Source of the DNA: Paenibacillus tarimensis | Lineage (GTDB): Bacteria; Bacillota; Bacilli; Paenibacillales; Paenibacillaceae | Reading direction: 5' to 3' | Assembly: GCF_021532315.1 (NCBI RefSeq) | Contig: NZ_JAKGAO010000011.1 | Coordinates: forward strand, 186,001 to 250,000 | DNA: 64,000 nucleotides | Shown: piece after piece, positions 1-8,415 of the stretch | How the letters are laid out: every line of letters starts with the position of its first letter | Numbering within the stretch: the first letter of the stretch is position 1 | The notes under the pieces: generated by a model | What the model was told of the DNA's origin: nothing | What the model saw: the letters and a program-made list of their open reading frames with translations, nothing else | Database searches by the model: none | Program-made: the position numbers and the translations under genes

Positions 1-436
1 TGTAGCCATCCTGAATCAGCGCCTCTTTGTTCTCTTCACTGAAGACGATCAGCCGTTCATTCTTCATATATTTAGTGAACATATGCGGCACGATGCCGCC
101 GGGTACGATATAGATGACCGGTATGCCGAACCACTTCTCAATCGCCCTGTGGAAGATGGCATTGCAGACGGATATCGACACAATGACATCCGGCCTGTGC
201 TGCTTGACCAGCTTGTAGTAACGCCGTGCAGTGCGCAGGTTGCCAAGGGGCCTATCTTTTTCAAAGAAGGGAAGGTCATAGGTATCAATATCTTGCTCGC
301 TGTACCTGGACTGCAGGTTGTTGTACAAGCCCACTGCAAAAACCTCATGGTTAGACGCCTTGAACAGCAGGCCGTATTCCAGCAGGGAAAGCGCGGCGCC
401 GCCCGCAAATCTCCGGTTCTTTAATAGAATTTTCAT
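1..436 (-). CDS. EPS glycosyltransferase, N-terminal part (cut by window start)
   Basis: This reading frame starts at an ATG at 434-436 and stays open for 145 codons to the first base of the window. The N-terminus (MKILLKNRRFAGGAALSLLE) has the nucleotide-sugar-transferase look of GT-B glycosyltransferases: a short beta strand and a Gly-rich turn. It is followed by a segment ending HRPDVIVSISVCN, typical of the GT4 N-terminal Rossmann domain. The sugar-donor-binding C-terminal half lies outside the window, so donor and linkage cannot be judged. It is the last visible gene of the EPS operon, 15 nt after the flippase, so it probably adds a sugar to the lipid-linked repeat unit on the cytoplasmic side. 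The family call rests on partial sequence only. Confidence 0.75.
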   Translation of the reverse strand, partial: MKILLKNRRFAGGAALSLLEYGLLFKASNHEVFAVGLYNNLQSRYSEQDIDTYDLPFFEKDRPLGNLRTARRYYKLVKQHRPDVIVSISVCNAIFHRAIEKWFGIPVIYIVPGGIVPHMFTKYMKNERLIVFSEENKEALIQDGY

Positions 437-451
437 GATACACTCCTTCTG

Positions 452-1798
452 TTACGCCGAACTGCTCCCGCCTACTTCCCTCTGCTTCCCCTTCTGTCTC
501 CTGCGGCTCCATATACCGGACACCCGCTGCTTCAGATCCGCGGCATCCGCCTTGGTCATCACCAATATATGCCTAAGCTTCAGCTTCTCCCGGCGCGTGT
601 ACAAAATCAAAAACAGCAGACCGGCGAAGGTATAGGATGTAGCTGAGGAAATAGAGGCTCCGATCGCCCCGTATTTCGGAATCAGCAGCAGGTTCATGCC
701 AACGTTAATCAGAAGCGATACGATAGACACATTGAGTGAAAATAACGGGTATCCTCTGCCCGAGATTTCAGAGTGGAGAAGTTTTACAATGACAAAGCTG
801 AGAATACCCGGCATAATGTAACGAATTACGGTAGCGGAAGCGGCAAAAGCCTGACCGTAAAGGGCAGTGATAATAACGGGAGCGAATATCCAGAAGAGGG
901 CCCCGCATACGATCAGCACCGGCACCAGCAGACGGATCAATCTGGTCGTCCGGTCGATGGAGTCCTGTTCCCTGCTTGCATTCGCCCCCTTGGAAAACAG
1001 GATCAAGCCAATAGCCGCCGGAACCTGCCAGATGACCTCAGCGATATTGGTTCCGACCGAATAAATACCGACCTCCGTGACATTGGTATATGCCTCCAGA
1101 ATCAGGACGTCGAAGCGGTAGTTCAGCTGAAGAACGAATAAGGCGAGCGCGAAGGAAAAGCCTCTGGTTATCATGCTGCGGATGATCGGGCCGTTATAGT
1201 GAATGCCGAACGGTATTTCCTTCAAGGCCCGAATACTGTAGAGCAGCGTAAAGACCGCCATGAGAAGCTGCGTTACCGCAGCTCCCATCACGCCCCACTT
1301 CCACAAGCCCACCAGCAGCAGCAGGATACCAAAGTTCAGCCCCGTCTTCAGCAGCTCCGTAAAGTTAATGCTTCCGATCTTGAGCTTGCCCTGCATTACC
1401 CCGCGCAGGTACTGAATACCGAGATTTACCGGAATCGTCAGCAGCATAATGCCCATCAGCCACCAGCTGTAGCGGTCCCCGTACTGCAGCCAGTACAGGA
1501 GTCCGACGATCAGGGTGCACAGGATAGAGGACATCAGCCAGATAAAATTCAGTGAAGAGGTGACAGCCTTCAGCTCAAAGGTCTGTTTGCCGATAAAATA
1601 GGCGGTTGACTGCCGTATTCCAAGATCCGCTATCGTGACCACCAGGGTTGGAATGACAAGGAGCGCCGTTATAATTCCTTTCCCTTCGGGTCCAAGCAGC
1701 CGGGCTGTCAGTACGGATACAAAAAAAGCCCCGAACAGAACCGCAAAGCGGGTCCCCAGGGTCGTTATAATCTGAAAGCCAGTGCTCTTCTTGTTCAT
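452..1798 (-). CDS. Wzx-like polysaccharide flippase (MATE/PST family)
   Basis: The 448-residue protein is strongly hydrophobic, with roughly 12 to 14 membrane helices. Its N-terminus (TTLGTRFAVLFGAFFVSVLT) and the following ARLLGPEGKG motif are characteristic of polysaccharide-biosynthesis flippases. A basic cytoplasmic tail follows the last helix. Proteins of this family move undecaprenyl-pyrophosphate-linked repeat units across the membrane before polymerisation by Wzy, which matches the Wzy-like and priming-transferase genes upstream in the operon. It starts 3 nt after the MurA-like gene stops, so the two are probably translationally coupled. Family assignment is secure; substrate is unknown. 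Confidence 0.9.
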   Translation of the reverse strand: MNKKSTGFQIITTLGTRFAVLFGAFFVSVLTARLLGPEGKGIITALLVIPTLVVTIADLGIRQSTAYFIGKQTFELKAVTSSLNFIWLMSSILCTLIVGLLYWLQYGDRYSWWLMGIMLLTIPVNLGIQYLRGVMQGKLKIGSINFTELLKTGLNFGILLLLVGLWKWGVMGAAVTQLLMAVFTLLYSIRALKEIPFGIHYNGPIIRSMITRGFSFALALFVLQLNYRFDVLILEAYTNVTEVGIYSVGTNIAEVIWQVPAAIGLILFSKGANASREQDSIDRTTRLIRLLVPVLIVCGALFWIFAPVIITALYGQAFAASATVIRYIMPGILSFVIVKLLHSEISGRGYPLFSLNVSIVSLLINVGMNLLLIPKYGAIGASISSATSYTFAGLLFLILYTRREKLKLRHILVMTKADAADLKQRVSGIWSRRRQKGKQREVGGSSSA

Positions 1799-1801
1799 CG
1801 C

Positions 1802-3133
1802 TTACGGGCTGACGCGGGTAATCTGTGCTCCCAGACTGGAGAAGAGCTCAACAAAGTTACCGTATCCGCGCTCCAGCTGATACAAATTCATAATCCGCGT
1901 CTGGCCCTCGGCGCCAAGCGCGGCCACGGCAACTGCCGCACCTCCGCGGATATCAGTGGCTATCACATCAGCACCGGCCAGCCTCTCAACACCTGTTATA
2001 TGAGCAATCTGGCCCTCAGCTCCGTTCACACATGTAAATCCGCCATCAGCTACCGTGATGCTGGCACCCATCTTGTTCAGCTCATAGCAGTAAGCAAACC
2101 TGCCGTCCAATATTGTTTCCTTCAGTGTTGAAGCTCCTTCAGCCGTTGCCATCAGCACCGTGTGAAGCGGCTGAATATCCGTATGGAAGCCCGGATAAGC
2201 TTCTGTGACGATACTGACAGCCTTCAGAGGCTTCACCCATTTCACATAGATGCCGTTATCCACCTCTTCAATCTGCAGGCCCGCCTCACGCCACACGGCA
2301 ACCTCCGATTCCAGAACCTTTACGGTTGCATTACGAATGGTCACACTTCCTTTGGTTACGCCCACTGCAGAGATAACCGTGGAGGCGATAATCCGGTCGC
2401 TCATGACCGTATGGCTCGCCGCATTCAGCTTGCCGACACCGGTAATCTGCAGGGTGGCAGGACCAACCCATTTAATATCAGCCCCCATGGATGTGAGGAG
2501 ATTGATTACATCAATGATCTCCGGGTTCCGGGCTGCGTTGCGTAAAGTAACCGTTGAATCCGAACGGACAGCGGCGAACAGGACGTTCAAGGTACCGCCG
2601 AATGTCGGGTAATGGAAGCTGACCTCAACTTCCTTCTTCGGGTTGCTTTCCTTCAGATGGAGACCGAGCTCACTCTCTTCCATCTCATAACCGAGATCCT
2701 GCAGGGCCTGCAAGTGAAGGTCATGCTTGCGGTTGCCGATACTGCATCCCCCCGGCAGCGGAAGGAACAGATTGGAGCGCCAGTTGGCCGACAGTCCGAG
2801 AAGAAGCAGCGAATGCCTGATTTTCCCAGCCAGCTCAGCATTCAGTGTGCCCCCGCTCCAATTCTTGCCCGAGCAGAGCAGCTTACTGCCGTCTACCTTC
2901 ACATCAGCACCCGCTTCATTTAGCAGCCGTACCAGCTGCTTCACGTCATTCAGCTCGAGCGGCACATTATGCAGCGCCACTTCTTCATCGGACAAGCAGG
3001 CGGCCACAATGGAAGGCAGCGCAGAATTTTTGGCACCAGGCAGCTCTACTTCTCCCTGCAGCGGAATCCCCCCCTCGATCTGAAGGTAAGGCTCTGTTAT
3101 CCCCGTAAAGTTTTTTCTGATTGCTAATTCCAT
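1802..3133 (-). CDS. MurA paralogue (UDP-GlcNAc 1-carboxyvinyltransferase-like) in EPS operon
   Basis: The 443-residue protein is a full-length EPSP-synthase/MurA fold. It keeps the residues needed by MurA: the GAKN motif (Lys35-Asn36), the catalytic Cys130 in LPGGCSIGNR with Arg135, Asp319 in PGFHTDIQP, and Arg396 in TDIRGG. MurA transfers enolpyruvate from PEP to the 3-OH of UDP-GlcNAc, the first step to UDP-MurNAc. Differences from housekeeping MurA include an N-terminal extension of about 13 residues and RKHD in place of the usual RP(V/I)D after the catalytic loop. It lies directly after a murB gene within the EPS operon. The likely inference is synthesis of a lactyl amino sugar for the polysaccharide, though it could be a relocated second MurA for peptidoglycan. 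Confidence 0.85.
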   Translation of the reverse strand: MELAIRKNFTGITEPYLQIEGGIPLQGEVELPGAKNSALPSIVAACLSDEEVALHNVPLELNDVKQLVRLLNEAGADVKVDGSKLLCSGKNWSGGTLNAELAGKIRHSLLLLGLSANWRSNLFLPLPGGCSIGNRKHDLHLQALQDLGYEMEESELGLHLKESNPKKEVEVSFHYPTFGGTLNVLFAAVRSDSTVTLRNAARNPEIIDVINLLTSMGADIKWVGPATLQITGVGKLNAASHTVMSDRIIASTVISAVGVTKGSVTIRNATVKVLESEVAVWREAGLQIEEVDNGIYVKWVKPLKAVSIVTEAYPGFHTDIQPLHTVLMATAEGASTLKETILDGRFAYCYELNKMGASITVADGGFTCVNGAEGQIAHITGVERLAGADVIATDIRGGAAVAVAALGAEGQTRIMNLYQLERGYGNFVELFSSLGAQITRVSP

Positions 3134-3174
3134 TGATCTCTCTCCTTCTCTATCCCGTTCCCCGGGTTTATTAT

Positions 3175-4053
3175 CTAGACAAACAGAACTTCGGGCTCCA
3201 TCAGAATGCCCAGCTTCTGGGCGACTGTGTTCTGCATGACATCAATCAGCTTCTTGACATCGCTGGCCTTGGCTCCCCCGCGGTTAATAATCCAGTTCGC
3301 ATGAACATGGCTGACCTCTGCACCGCCAATTTGATGGCCCTTCAGTCCCACCTCTTCAACCAGTCTTCCAGGATGCGGGCCTTCTGGGGGACTCTTGAAG
3401 GTACTGCCCACGGTGGCGACATTGACGGGGAACTTTCCTTTGCGAATATCCGCCGCCTTCTTCGTCATCTTCATGACTTCTTCCTGATCGCCCGGCAGGG
3501 CAGTAAACATCGCGCTGAGGATAATATGGGATTTGCCAATAAAAAAACTGGACCTAAAGGATAGATCCAGTTCACTGACAGGTCTGGTTATCACATTGCC
3601 TTCCTGATCCAAATACGTTACGGATTCAAGAATCATGGAAGTCTCCCGGCCAATACATCCGGCGTTCATCACGACAGCTCCCCCGACCGTTCCCGGAATA
3701 CCAGCCATGAACTCATAGCCGGTTATCCCCTCCTTCGCCATGGAGAACGATATCTTGGGAACCATGACACCCGATTCCGCATACAGGGAATCGCCTCTGC
3801 GTTCGAAGCTTCTTAGACCCTTGCCGACATGCAGCACGGCACCGTCGAACCCTTCGTCATCAACCAGAATGTTTGACCCATTGCCCAGCACCAGCAATTT
3901 TATGCCTTGCTCACTGCAGATTTGCCTGGCGGCAAGCACATCGTCAATGGTTTGAGGAATGATATAATACCGGGCCGGTCCCCCGACACCCATAGTCGTC
4001 AGGCCGCTAAGCGAGTAATTCTCTGCGACCGGGCAGCTCAACTGTTCAAACAT
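3175..4053 (-). CDS. murB: MurB, UDP-N-acetylenolpyruvoylglucosamine reductase
   Basis: The 292-residue protein has the FAD-binding PCMH fold of MurB, with LGNGSNILV near residues 56-64 and GIPGTVGGAVVMNAG near 118-132. The catalytic Arg is in FRSS, the proton-donor Ser in GSTFKSP, and the final Glu in LMEPEVLFV. MurB reduces the enolpyruvyl group made by MurA to lactyl, giving UDP-MurNAc, with NADPH and FAD in the cytoplasm. The length and missing inserted loop fit the shorter Gram-positive (type II) MurB. It is 82 nt after the acyltransferase gene and 41 nt before the MurA paralogue, so both steps from UDP-GlcNAc to a muramic-acid-type sugar are encoded side by side in the EPS operon. Confidence 0.93.
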   Translation of the reverse strand: MFEQLSCPVAENYSLSGLTTMGVGGPARYYIIPQTIDDVLAARQICSEQGIKLLVLGNGSNILVDDEGFDGAVLHVGKGLRSFERRGDSLYAESGVMVPKISFSMAKEGITGYEFMAGIPGTVGGAVVMNAGCIGRETSMILESVTYLDQEGNVITRPVSELDLSFRSSFFIGKSHIILSAMFTALPGDQEEVMKMTKKAADIRKGKFPVNVATVGSTFKSPPEGPHPGRLVEEVGLKGHQIGGAEVSHVHANWIINRGGAKASDVKKLIDVMQNTVAQKLGILMEPEVLFV

Positions 4054-4135
4054 CAGATCACTCCTTATTCACGCATTCGCGTATGATTGCTTGTTCCTGC
4101 TCCCCATTCACGCGGCATCCAGCCGCTTGCACAGG

Positions 4136-4705
4136 TCAGTGATCTCTGCGAATCCAAGTATCCTCAATACGCAGCTGCCGGATTATTCTGGCCGGAACAC
4201 CTGCTGCAAGAACATTATCAGGAATATCCTTATTCACAATGCTTCCTGCCGCAATGACGGAGTTGCGGCCAATCCGCACACCCGGAAGCACCACTGCACC
4301 GCGGCCAATCCATACATTCTCTTCAATTACAACGGCTTTGCTGTCATTACCGCTGTCCATGTCAACCGGATGCCAATTACTGTCCATAATATTAACCATC
4401 GGCCCGATTATCGTATTGCTGCCAATCGTAATGGATTTTACGCAGCCAATATCGAGTCCATAATTAAAAAAGCAGTTATCACCGATCGTGAGCTCGGCAT
4501 GCCGGCCGACATCGATAGACGATGGGGTATGGAGCGTCCGGAACGAGACATTCCGCCCGACCACTAACGATCCCTTATTACGGAGGTGCAGCTTCCCCTT
4601 TACCCGGATTAACCGGCCGACTGAAGTTGATCTTGGCTTAAAGAGCATAACGCCCTTGGCCAGAGCCGCTACGGTGCCAAAATTGACTTGCCTCTGAACG
4701 CTCAT
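4136..4705 (-). CDS. Hexapeptide-repeat (left-handed beta helix) O-acyltransferase
   Basis: The 189-residue protein has the isoleucine-rich hexapeptide periodicity of the LbetaH acetyltransferase family, including IGSNTIIGPMVNI, IEENVWIGRGAVVLPGV and RIGRNSVIAAGSIVNKDIPD, ending with the usual LAAGVPARIIR. The catalytic-site segment contains DSNWHPVDMDS, where the conserved His lies. Enzymes of this type trimerise and acetylate sugar hydroxyls using acetyl-CoA. Its place one nucleotide after a glycosyltransferase gene suggests that it decorates the EPS repeat unit or a lipid-linked intermediate. The acceptor sugar cannot be told from sequence. Confidence 0.85.
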   Translation of the reverse strand: MSVQRQVNFGTVAALAKGVMLFKPRSTSVGRLIRVKGKLHLRNKGSLVVGRNVSFRTLHTPSSIDVGRHAELTIGDNCFFNYGLDIGCVKSITIGSNTIIGPMVNIMDSNWHPVDMDSGNDSKAVVIEENVWIGRGAVVLPGVRIGRNSVIAAGSIVNKDIPDNVLAAGVPARIIRQLRIEDTWIRRDH

Positions 4706-4706
4706 C

Positions 4707-5861
4707 TCATCCCCGCCCGCCTTTGGATACTGCCTGTACGGCCAGACCTGCTTCTACTTCCGGCTGGTGGCCCAGCAGGGTTCCGTACAGCTGTTCAACC
4801 CTGGTTATGATCTCTTCCATGCTGAACTTCTCCAGCACATTCCGGTGTCCGCTGCGGACAAGCTCCTCGTAGTCGACCACTCGGCTGCCGATGTCATGGA
4901 GAGCATCCGCCAGCGCATGTATGTCTCCGTCCTTGACAATCATTCCGCCCGATGTCTCCCTGATGATCTCCGGCGCCCCGCCAGAATCGGCTACAATGAC
5001 CGGAGTCTTCATCATCAGCGACTCAATCACCACTCTTCCGAACGGCTCATTCATAGAGAAATTGATGGTAACATCGCATTCGCCCATAAGCTGAAGCGGC
5101 TTGCTGGAGTAGCCGTAGAAGACAACCTGACGGCTCAGCCCGTATTCCGCCACCTTCCGCTTAAGCCCGTTATAATAATCATCCGTGTTATCCATGGAAG
5201 TATCGCCTACGATGAGCAGCCTCCAGTTCGTCATGCCCCGGTCGCTCAGCCTCTTGACCGCCTCAATCATCAGGTGGTATCTCTTCCACTCCACAATGCG
5301 GCCGAACGTTCCAATCAGCAGCTCGCCATCCTCCATCAGCTTCCGCATCTTGTCATTAGGACTCCTGCGGGCATCGACGCCATTGTAAATAACGGTCTTA
5401 TTGGAACCCGCAATCGAATCCGCGACAAAATGGGAGATACAAATGACTTGATGGAAGAATCTTGGCAGGACGTAATTGTACATTTTCAAATGAGTATGGT
5501 CCCTGTGATGCCAGACCAGCTTCGCCCTGCTCATAAACTTCAGAGGGGCCACGTACCATGGTGCTCTCCAGCCATTGGCATGGATAATCTGAATGTTATG
5601 CTCCTTCACCAGCCGCTTGATAAAGCGGACAGCGCCAAGATACCCCAGCCCGAACCGCTGCTTGATACTGCCCAAGGTGAAGGGGATATGCTGATGCTCG
5701 TTGGTGATTTCATGCAGATAGGCCGCTTCTGCAGGGCATAAAAAAAACACCCTGTACCTGCGGGTGTCCATGTAGTTTATCAGATGGATCAGACTCTGCT
5801 CCGCTCCGCCCTTCTTATCCGCGTGTGTAACGAACAACACGTTGATTCTATCTCTACTCAT
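4707..5861 (-). CDS. Family 4 glycosyltransferase
   Basis: This 384-residue GT-B protein has the N-terminal VLFVTHADKKGGAEQSLIHL segment (acceptor side), IIHANGWRAP in the middle, and the donor-binding half with GTFGRIVEWKRYHLMIEAVK, VIFYGYSSKP-like and FGRVVIESLMMKTPVIVADSG. The EX7E retaining motif appears as EPFGRVVIE. Such enzymes transfer a sugar from a nucleotide donor to the growing lipid-linked repeat unit at the inner face of the membrane. The ATG at 5861 lies 2 nt after the preceding glycosyltransferase stop, and the stop is 1 nt before the acyltransferase ATG, so translation is tightly coupled. Donor and linkage are unknown. Confidence 0.88.
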   Translation of the reverse strand: MSRDRINVLFVTHADKKGGAEQSLIHLINYMDTRRYRVFFLCPAEAAYLHEITNEHQHIPFTLGSIKQRFGLGYLGAVRFIKRLVKEHNIQIIHANGWRAPWYVAPLKFMSRAKLVWHHRDHTHLKMYNYVLPRFFHQVICISHFVADSIAGSNKTVIYNGVDARRSPNDKMRKLMEDGELLIGTFGRIVEWKRYHLMIEAVKRLSDRGMTNWRLLIVGDTSMDNTDDYYNGLKRKVAEYGLSRQVVFYGYSSKPLQLMGECDVTINFSMNEPFGRVVIESLMMKTPVIVADSGGAPEIIRETSGGMIVKDGDIHALADALHDIGSRVVDYEELVRSGHRNVLEKFSMEEIITRVEQLYGTLLGHQPEVEAGLAVQAVSKGGRG

Positions 5862-5863
5862 GC

Positions 5864-7042
5864 TTATAACACCTGCTTTATTAGGGGTTCCCGCTGCGCA
5901 TGAACGCCACCGCCGAACAAGCCGCTTAATATGGCCTTATGGTCATAATGCTTTCGTATATAGTTCTGCGACTGCGTGAGCAGCTTGCCGGCATACGCCC
6001 GGTCATCAAGCAGCGACTTGATAGCGCTGCAGAAGTCATCCGGCTGGTCAGCAATCATGATATGCTCCCTGTGAACAAGCCCCGTGCCTTCACAGCCGAC
6101 TGATGTGGAGACGACAGGCAGGCCATTCTGAATGGCTTCGATCGTCTTAAGCTTGACTCCCGCCCCATTGCGCATCGGGTTGATGAAGAGATATCCCGAC
6201 CGGTAGATGTCATCCAAACTTTTCGGTGTATCGTGGACTTCGATCCTGCTGAGGCCGTAATCGGTGATCCACTGCGTACCCTGTCCTCTGCTGTTGCCCG
6301 CAATGATCAGCTTGTAGCCTTCCTCATTCAACAGCCGGGGATGGACATGCTTCAGATACCACTCTACTGCCTCCCGGTTGTTCGGCATGAACAGGGAGCC
6401 AATGAAGACGACATTCTTGGCCGTAAAACTGCTCGTCTCGAAGGTTTCCCTCGTAATCGGCGGCGGCAGAAACAGGCTGCCCTTGTGAGGGTACTCGTTC
6501 TTGAATGCATCGTATTCCTTGCTCGATATGAACAGATATTTATCAACATGCTCCGCCAATTTCTTCTGCAGGCCGGCAAACTTGATACTCTCCATCAAGT
6601 AGTACAGCTTGTGGGCGGCCTTTCGGGCGCTCCGGCCAAGTGATTTGAAATAAGCCGATTCATTGTTGTGTACCCGCAGCACGATATTGGCACCGCTAAT
6701 CTGAGAATTATGAAGGATTGGATATACGTAATCCCCTTCTAGCAGCACATGGTCGTACCCCGAGCCAACCTTCAGGCTTCTCAGACGCTTTCTGGATTGC
6801 ACCTGCAAAGGCAGCGGCGAGAGCAGATCGGTGAACCCGGTCGAACGCCCGCACAGATATACCCCGTTCACAACCTGCTTAACGGCCTCCAGATCGGCAG
6901 GTGACGGTTCGTACTTGCCGCAGACGGCCAGGTCAATATCCCAGCCGAGCTCGCTCATGATCTTAATTCTGCCCCAAGTGTCCACCCGCCCGCCGTGATC
7001 CGCCGGATATGGAAAATCGCTGCAAACCACTAGTACTTTCAT
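5864..7042 (-). CDS. Glycosyltransferase (GT4-like, GT-B fold)
   Basis: The 392-residue protein begins KVLVVCSDFPYPADHGGRVD, a typical GT4-type N-terminus. The C-terminal half has VVFIGSLFMPNNREAVEWYL, LIIAGNSRG and INPMRNGAGVKLKTIEAIQN, where GAGVKLK-E is the donor-phosphate and acidic region of this subgroup (similar to polysaccharide pyruvyl/sugar transferases of the Glyco_trans_1_4 type). It overlaps the Wzy-like gene by 4 nt (ATGA) upstream and leads directly into the next glycosyltransferase. It probably adds one sugar to the EPS repeat unit. The sugar cannot be named. Confidence 0.85.
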   Translation of the reverse strand: MKVLVVCSDFPYPADHGGRVDTWGRIKIMSELGWDIDLAVCGKYEPSPADLEAVKQVVNGVYLCGRSTGFTDLLSPLPLQVQSRKRLRSLKVGSGYDHVLLEGDYVYPILHNSQISGANIVLRVHNNESAYFKSLGRSARKAAHKLYYLMESIKFAGLQKKLAEHVDKYLFISSKEYDAFKNEYPHKGSLFLPPPITRETFETSSFTAKNVVFIGSLFMPNNREAVEWYLKHVHPRLLNEEGYKLIIAGNSRGQGTQWITDYGLSRIEVHDTPKSLDDIYRSGYLFINPMRNGAGVKLKTIEAIQNGLPVVSTSVGCEGTGLVHREHIMIADQPDDFCSAIKSLLDDRAYAGKLLTQSQNYIRKHYDHKAILSGLFGGGVHAQREPLIKQVL

Positions 7043-8415
7043 ACAGACACCTCGGTTGACGTTGAGGCTGGTTTATGCTGCTGCTGATGCATGAAGAAGC
7101 TGATAAAGGCAAACAGCAGCCAGACCTCGTATTTGATTTCAAGTGATATGAAGAGCAGGGAGAACAAGACAAACAGCAGTGTAATATACATCCACATATC
7201 CCGCTTGGCTGAAGCAAGCATGTTCCTCGTCAGCGCAAAGAAAAACAAAACAGCTCCTATGCCGCCATACATGATCCATTGAAACACACCGGATTTAACG
7301 GCCACATTCTTGTCAGTATTGGCATACATCATCAGCTCGCCCGTGTTGATTTCGCTGATGCCAAACATCTGATAATAGAAATCAGAAAGGATCTGTATGC
7401 AGGTCTGCATATTTTTCTCAAAGTAAAGCAGAAATGCCCCTGTTCCGACACCAAACGGGTTGGTAGCGATCGTTACAAGCGAGATCAGGATGGTCCCGAA
7501 CCTCGTATAGGACGAAGTGTAGTTCTCCATATCATTGTTAAGTGAGCTGATGACAGCCGGCATGAATGTAACCGCCACAATATAGATAGCCGCACAGCCG
7601 GCGGCGATCAGCAGGAAGTTCCTCTTCCTCCGAATATCCATAAACTTCAGCATGGCGAATGCCATCGTCGCCAAGAGCACCAGATAAAAGCCCTTGGAGG
7701 AAGTGGCAATCAGATAGTTCACGAAGAATGCCCCAATCAGTCCCCAGGTCAACAGCTTGAACAGCTGGGACTTTAGGGAGCTCGCCAGGTATAGGCATAT
7801 GCCCACGAATACCATTACAATGGTGCCTGTCGTGCTGCTCTCCGAGGTTAAGAGACGCACACGCCAGTACGGCGCAGCCTTCGAATGCAGGAAGGGCAGG
7901 GCATATGGCGCGCTGATAAGCTCAATCAGCATGATACCGAAGAGAAGCATTGTCACAGAGAAGAAACTGGCAAACAGCAGTCTCCTGCTCGTGATTTGTG
8001 AGAATACAAAATACAAGTGCCTGATGTACAGCAGAATCAGAACCAGGTAAATAATAATCTTGACCGCTTTGGACAGCAGGTTCTCCGTTCCGTAGGTGTA
8101 GCTGCCTTGCAGAAAATGGATGTACACATAGAGCAGACTCACCACGGTGGTATAGACAACAAACAGGGTCATGTACTTCTGAAGCTTGGTCATGTAGAGC
8201 AGCCTCTTATGTCTGGACAGCAGCAGCAGCTCGCAGAACAAAAAGAAAGGCAGCATCAGGATAACGGGAGTCCGTCCGATCTCACCCACCATGTTAACGA
8301 GCGGGAAGTCCTGATATACGGTTATGACCAGCAAAAACATCAGGTAGACAGAGAAGAGCAGCTGCCTGCCCTTCGAAGCCGCCGCCCCGCTTTCGTTATG
8401 ATGGTTAGCCTCCAT
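7039..8415 (-). CDS. Wzy-like polysaccharide polymerase / O-antigen ligase family protein
   Basis: The 458-residue protein is an integral membrane protein with about 10 to 12 predicted helices and large loops, as in Wzy/O-antigen ligase family proteins. Segments such as LLTSESSTTGTIVMVFVGI, TSSKGFYLVLLATMAF and NPFGVGTGAFLLYF resemble the periplasmic-loop regions of O-antigen-ligase proteins. In Wzx/Wzy systems this protein links repeat units on the outer face of the membrane. It overlaps the upstream glycosyltransferase by 11 nt and the downstream one by 4 nt. Sequence conservation in this family is low, so the call depends on topology plus operon context. Confidence 0.8.
   Translation of the reverse strand: MEANHHNESGAAASKGRQLLFSVYLMFLLVITVYQDFPLVNMVGEIGRTPVILMLPFFLFCELLLLSRHKRLLYMTKLQKYMTLFVVYTTVVSLLYVYIHFLQGSYTYGTENLLSKAVKIIIYLVLILLYIRHLYFVFSQITSRRLLFASFFSVTMLLFGIMLIELISAPYALPFLHSKAAPYWRVRLLTSESSTTGTIVMVFVGICLYLASSLKSQLFKLLTWGLIGAFFVNYLIATSSKGFYLVLLATMAFAMLKFMDIRRKRNFLLIAAGCAAIYIVAVTFMPAVISSLNNDMENYTSSYTRFGTILISLVTIATNPFGVGTGAFLLYFEKNMQTCIQILSDFYYQMFGISEINTGELMMYANTDKNVAVKSGVFQWIMYGGIGAVLFFFALTRNMLASAKRDMWMYITLLFVLFSLLFISLEIKYEVWLLFAFISFFMHQQQHKPASTSTEVSV

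Noticed and set aside
4767-5741. A 324-codon open frame on the plus strand inside a glycosyltransferase gene
   Set aside because: It is antisense to clear GT4 motifs and has no recognisable domain or ribosome site.
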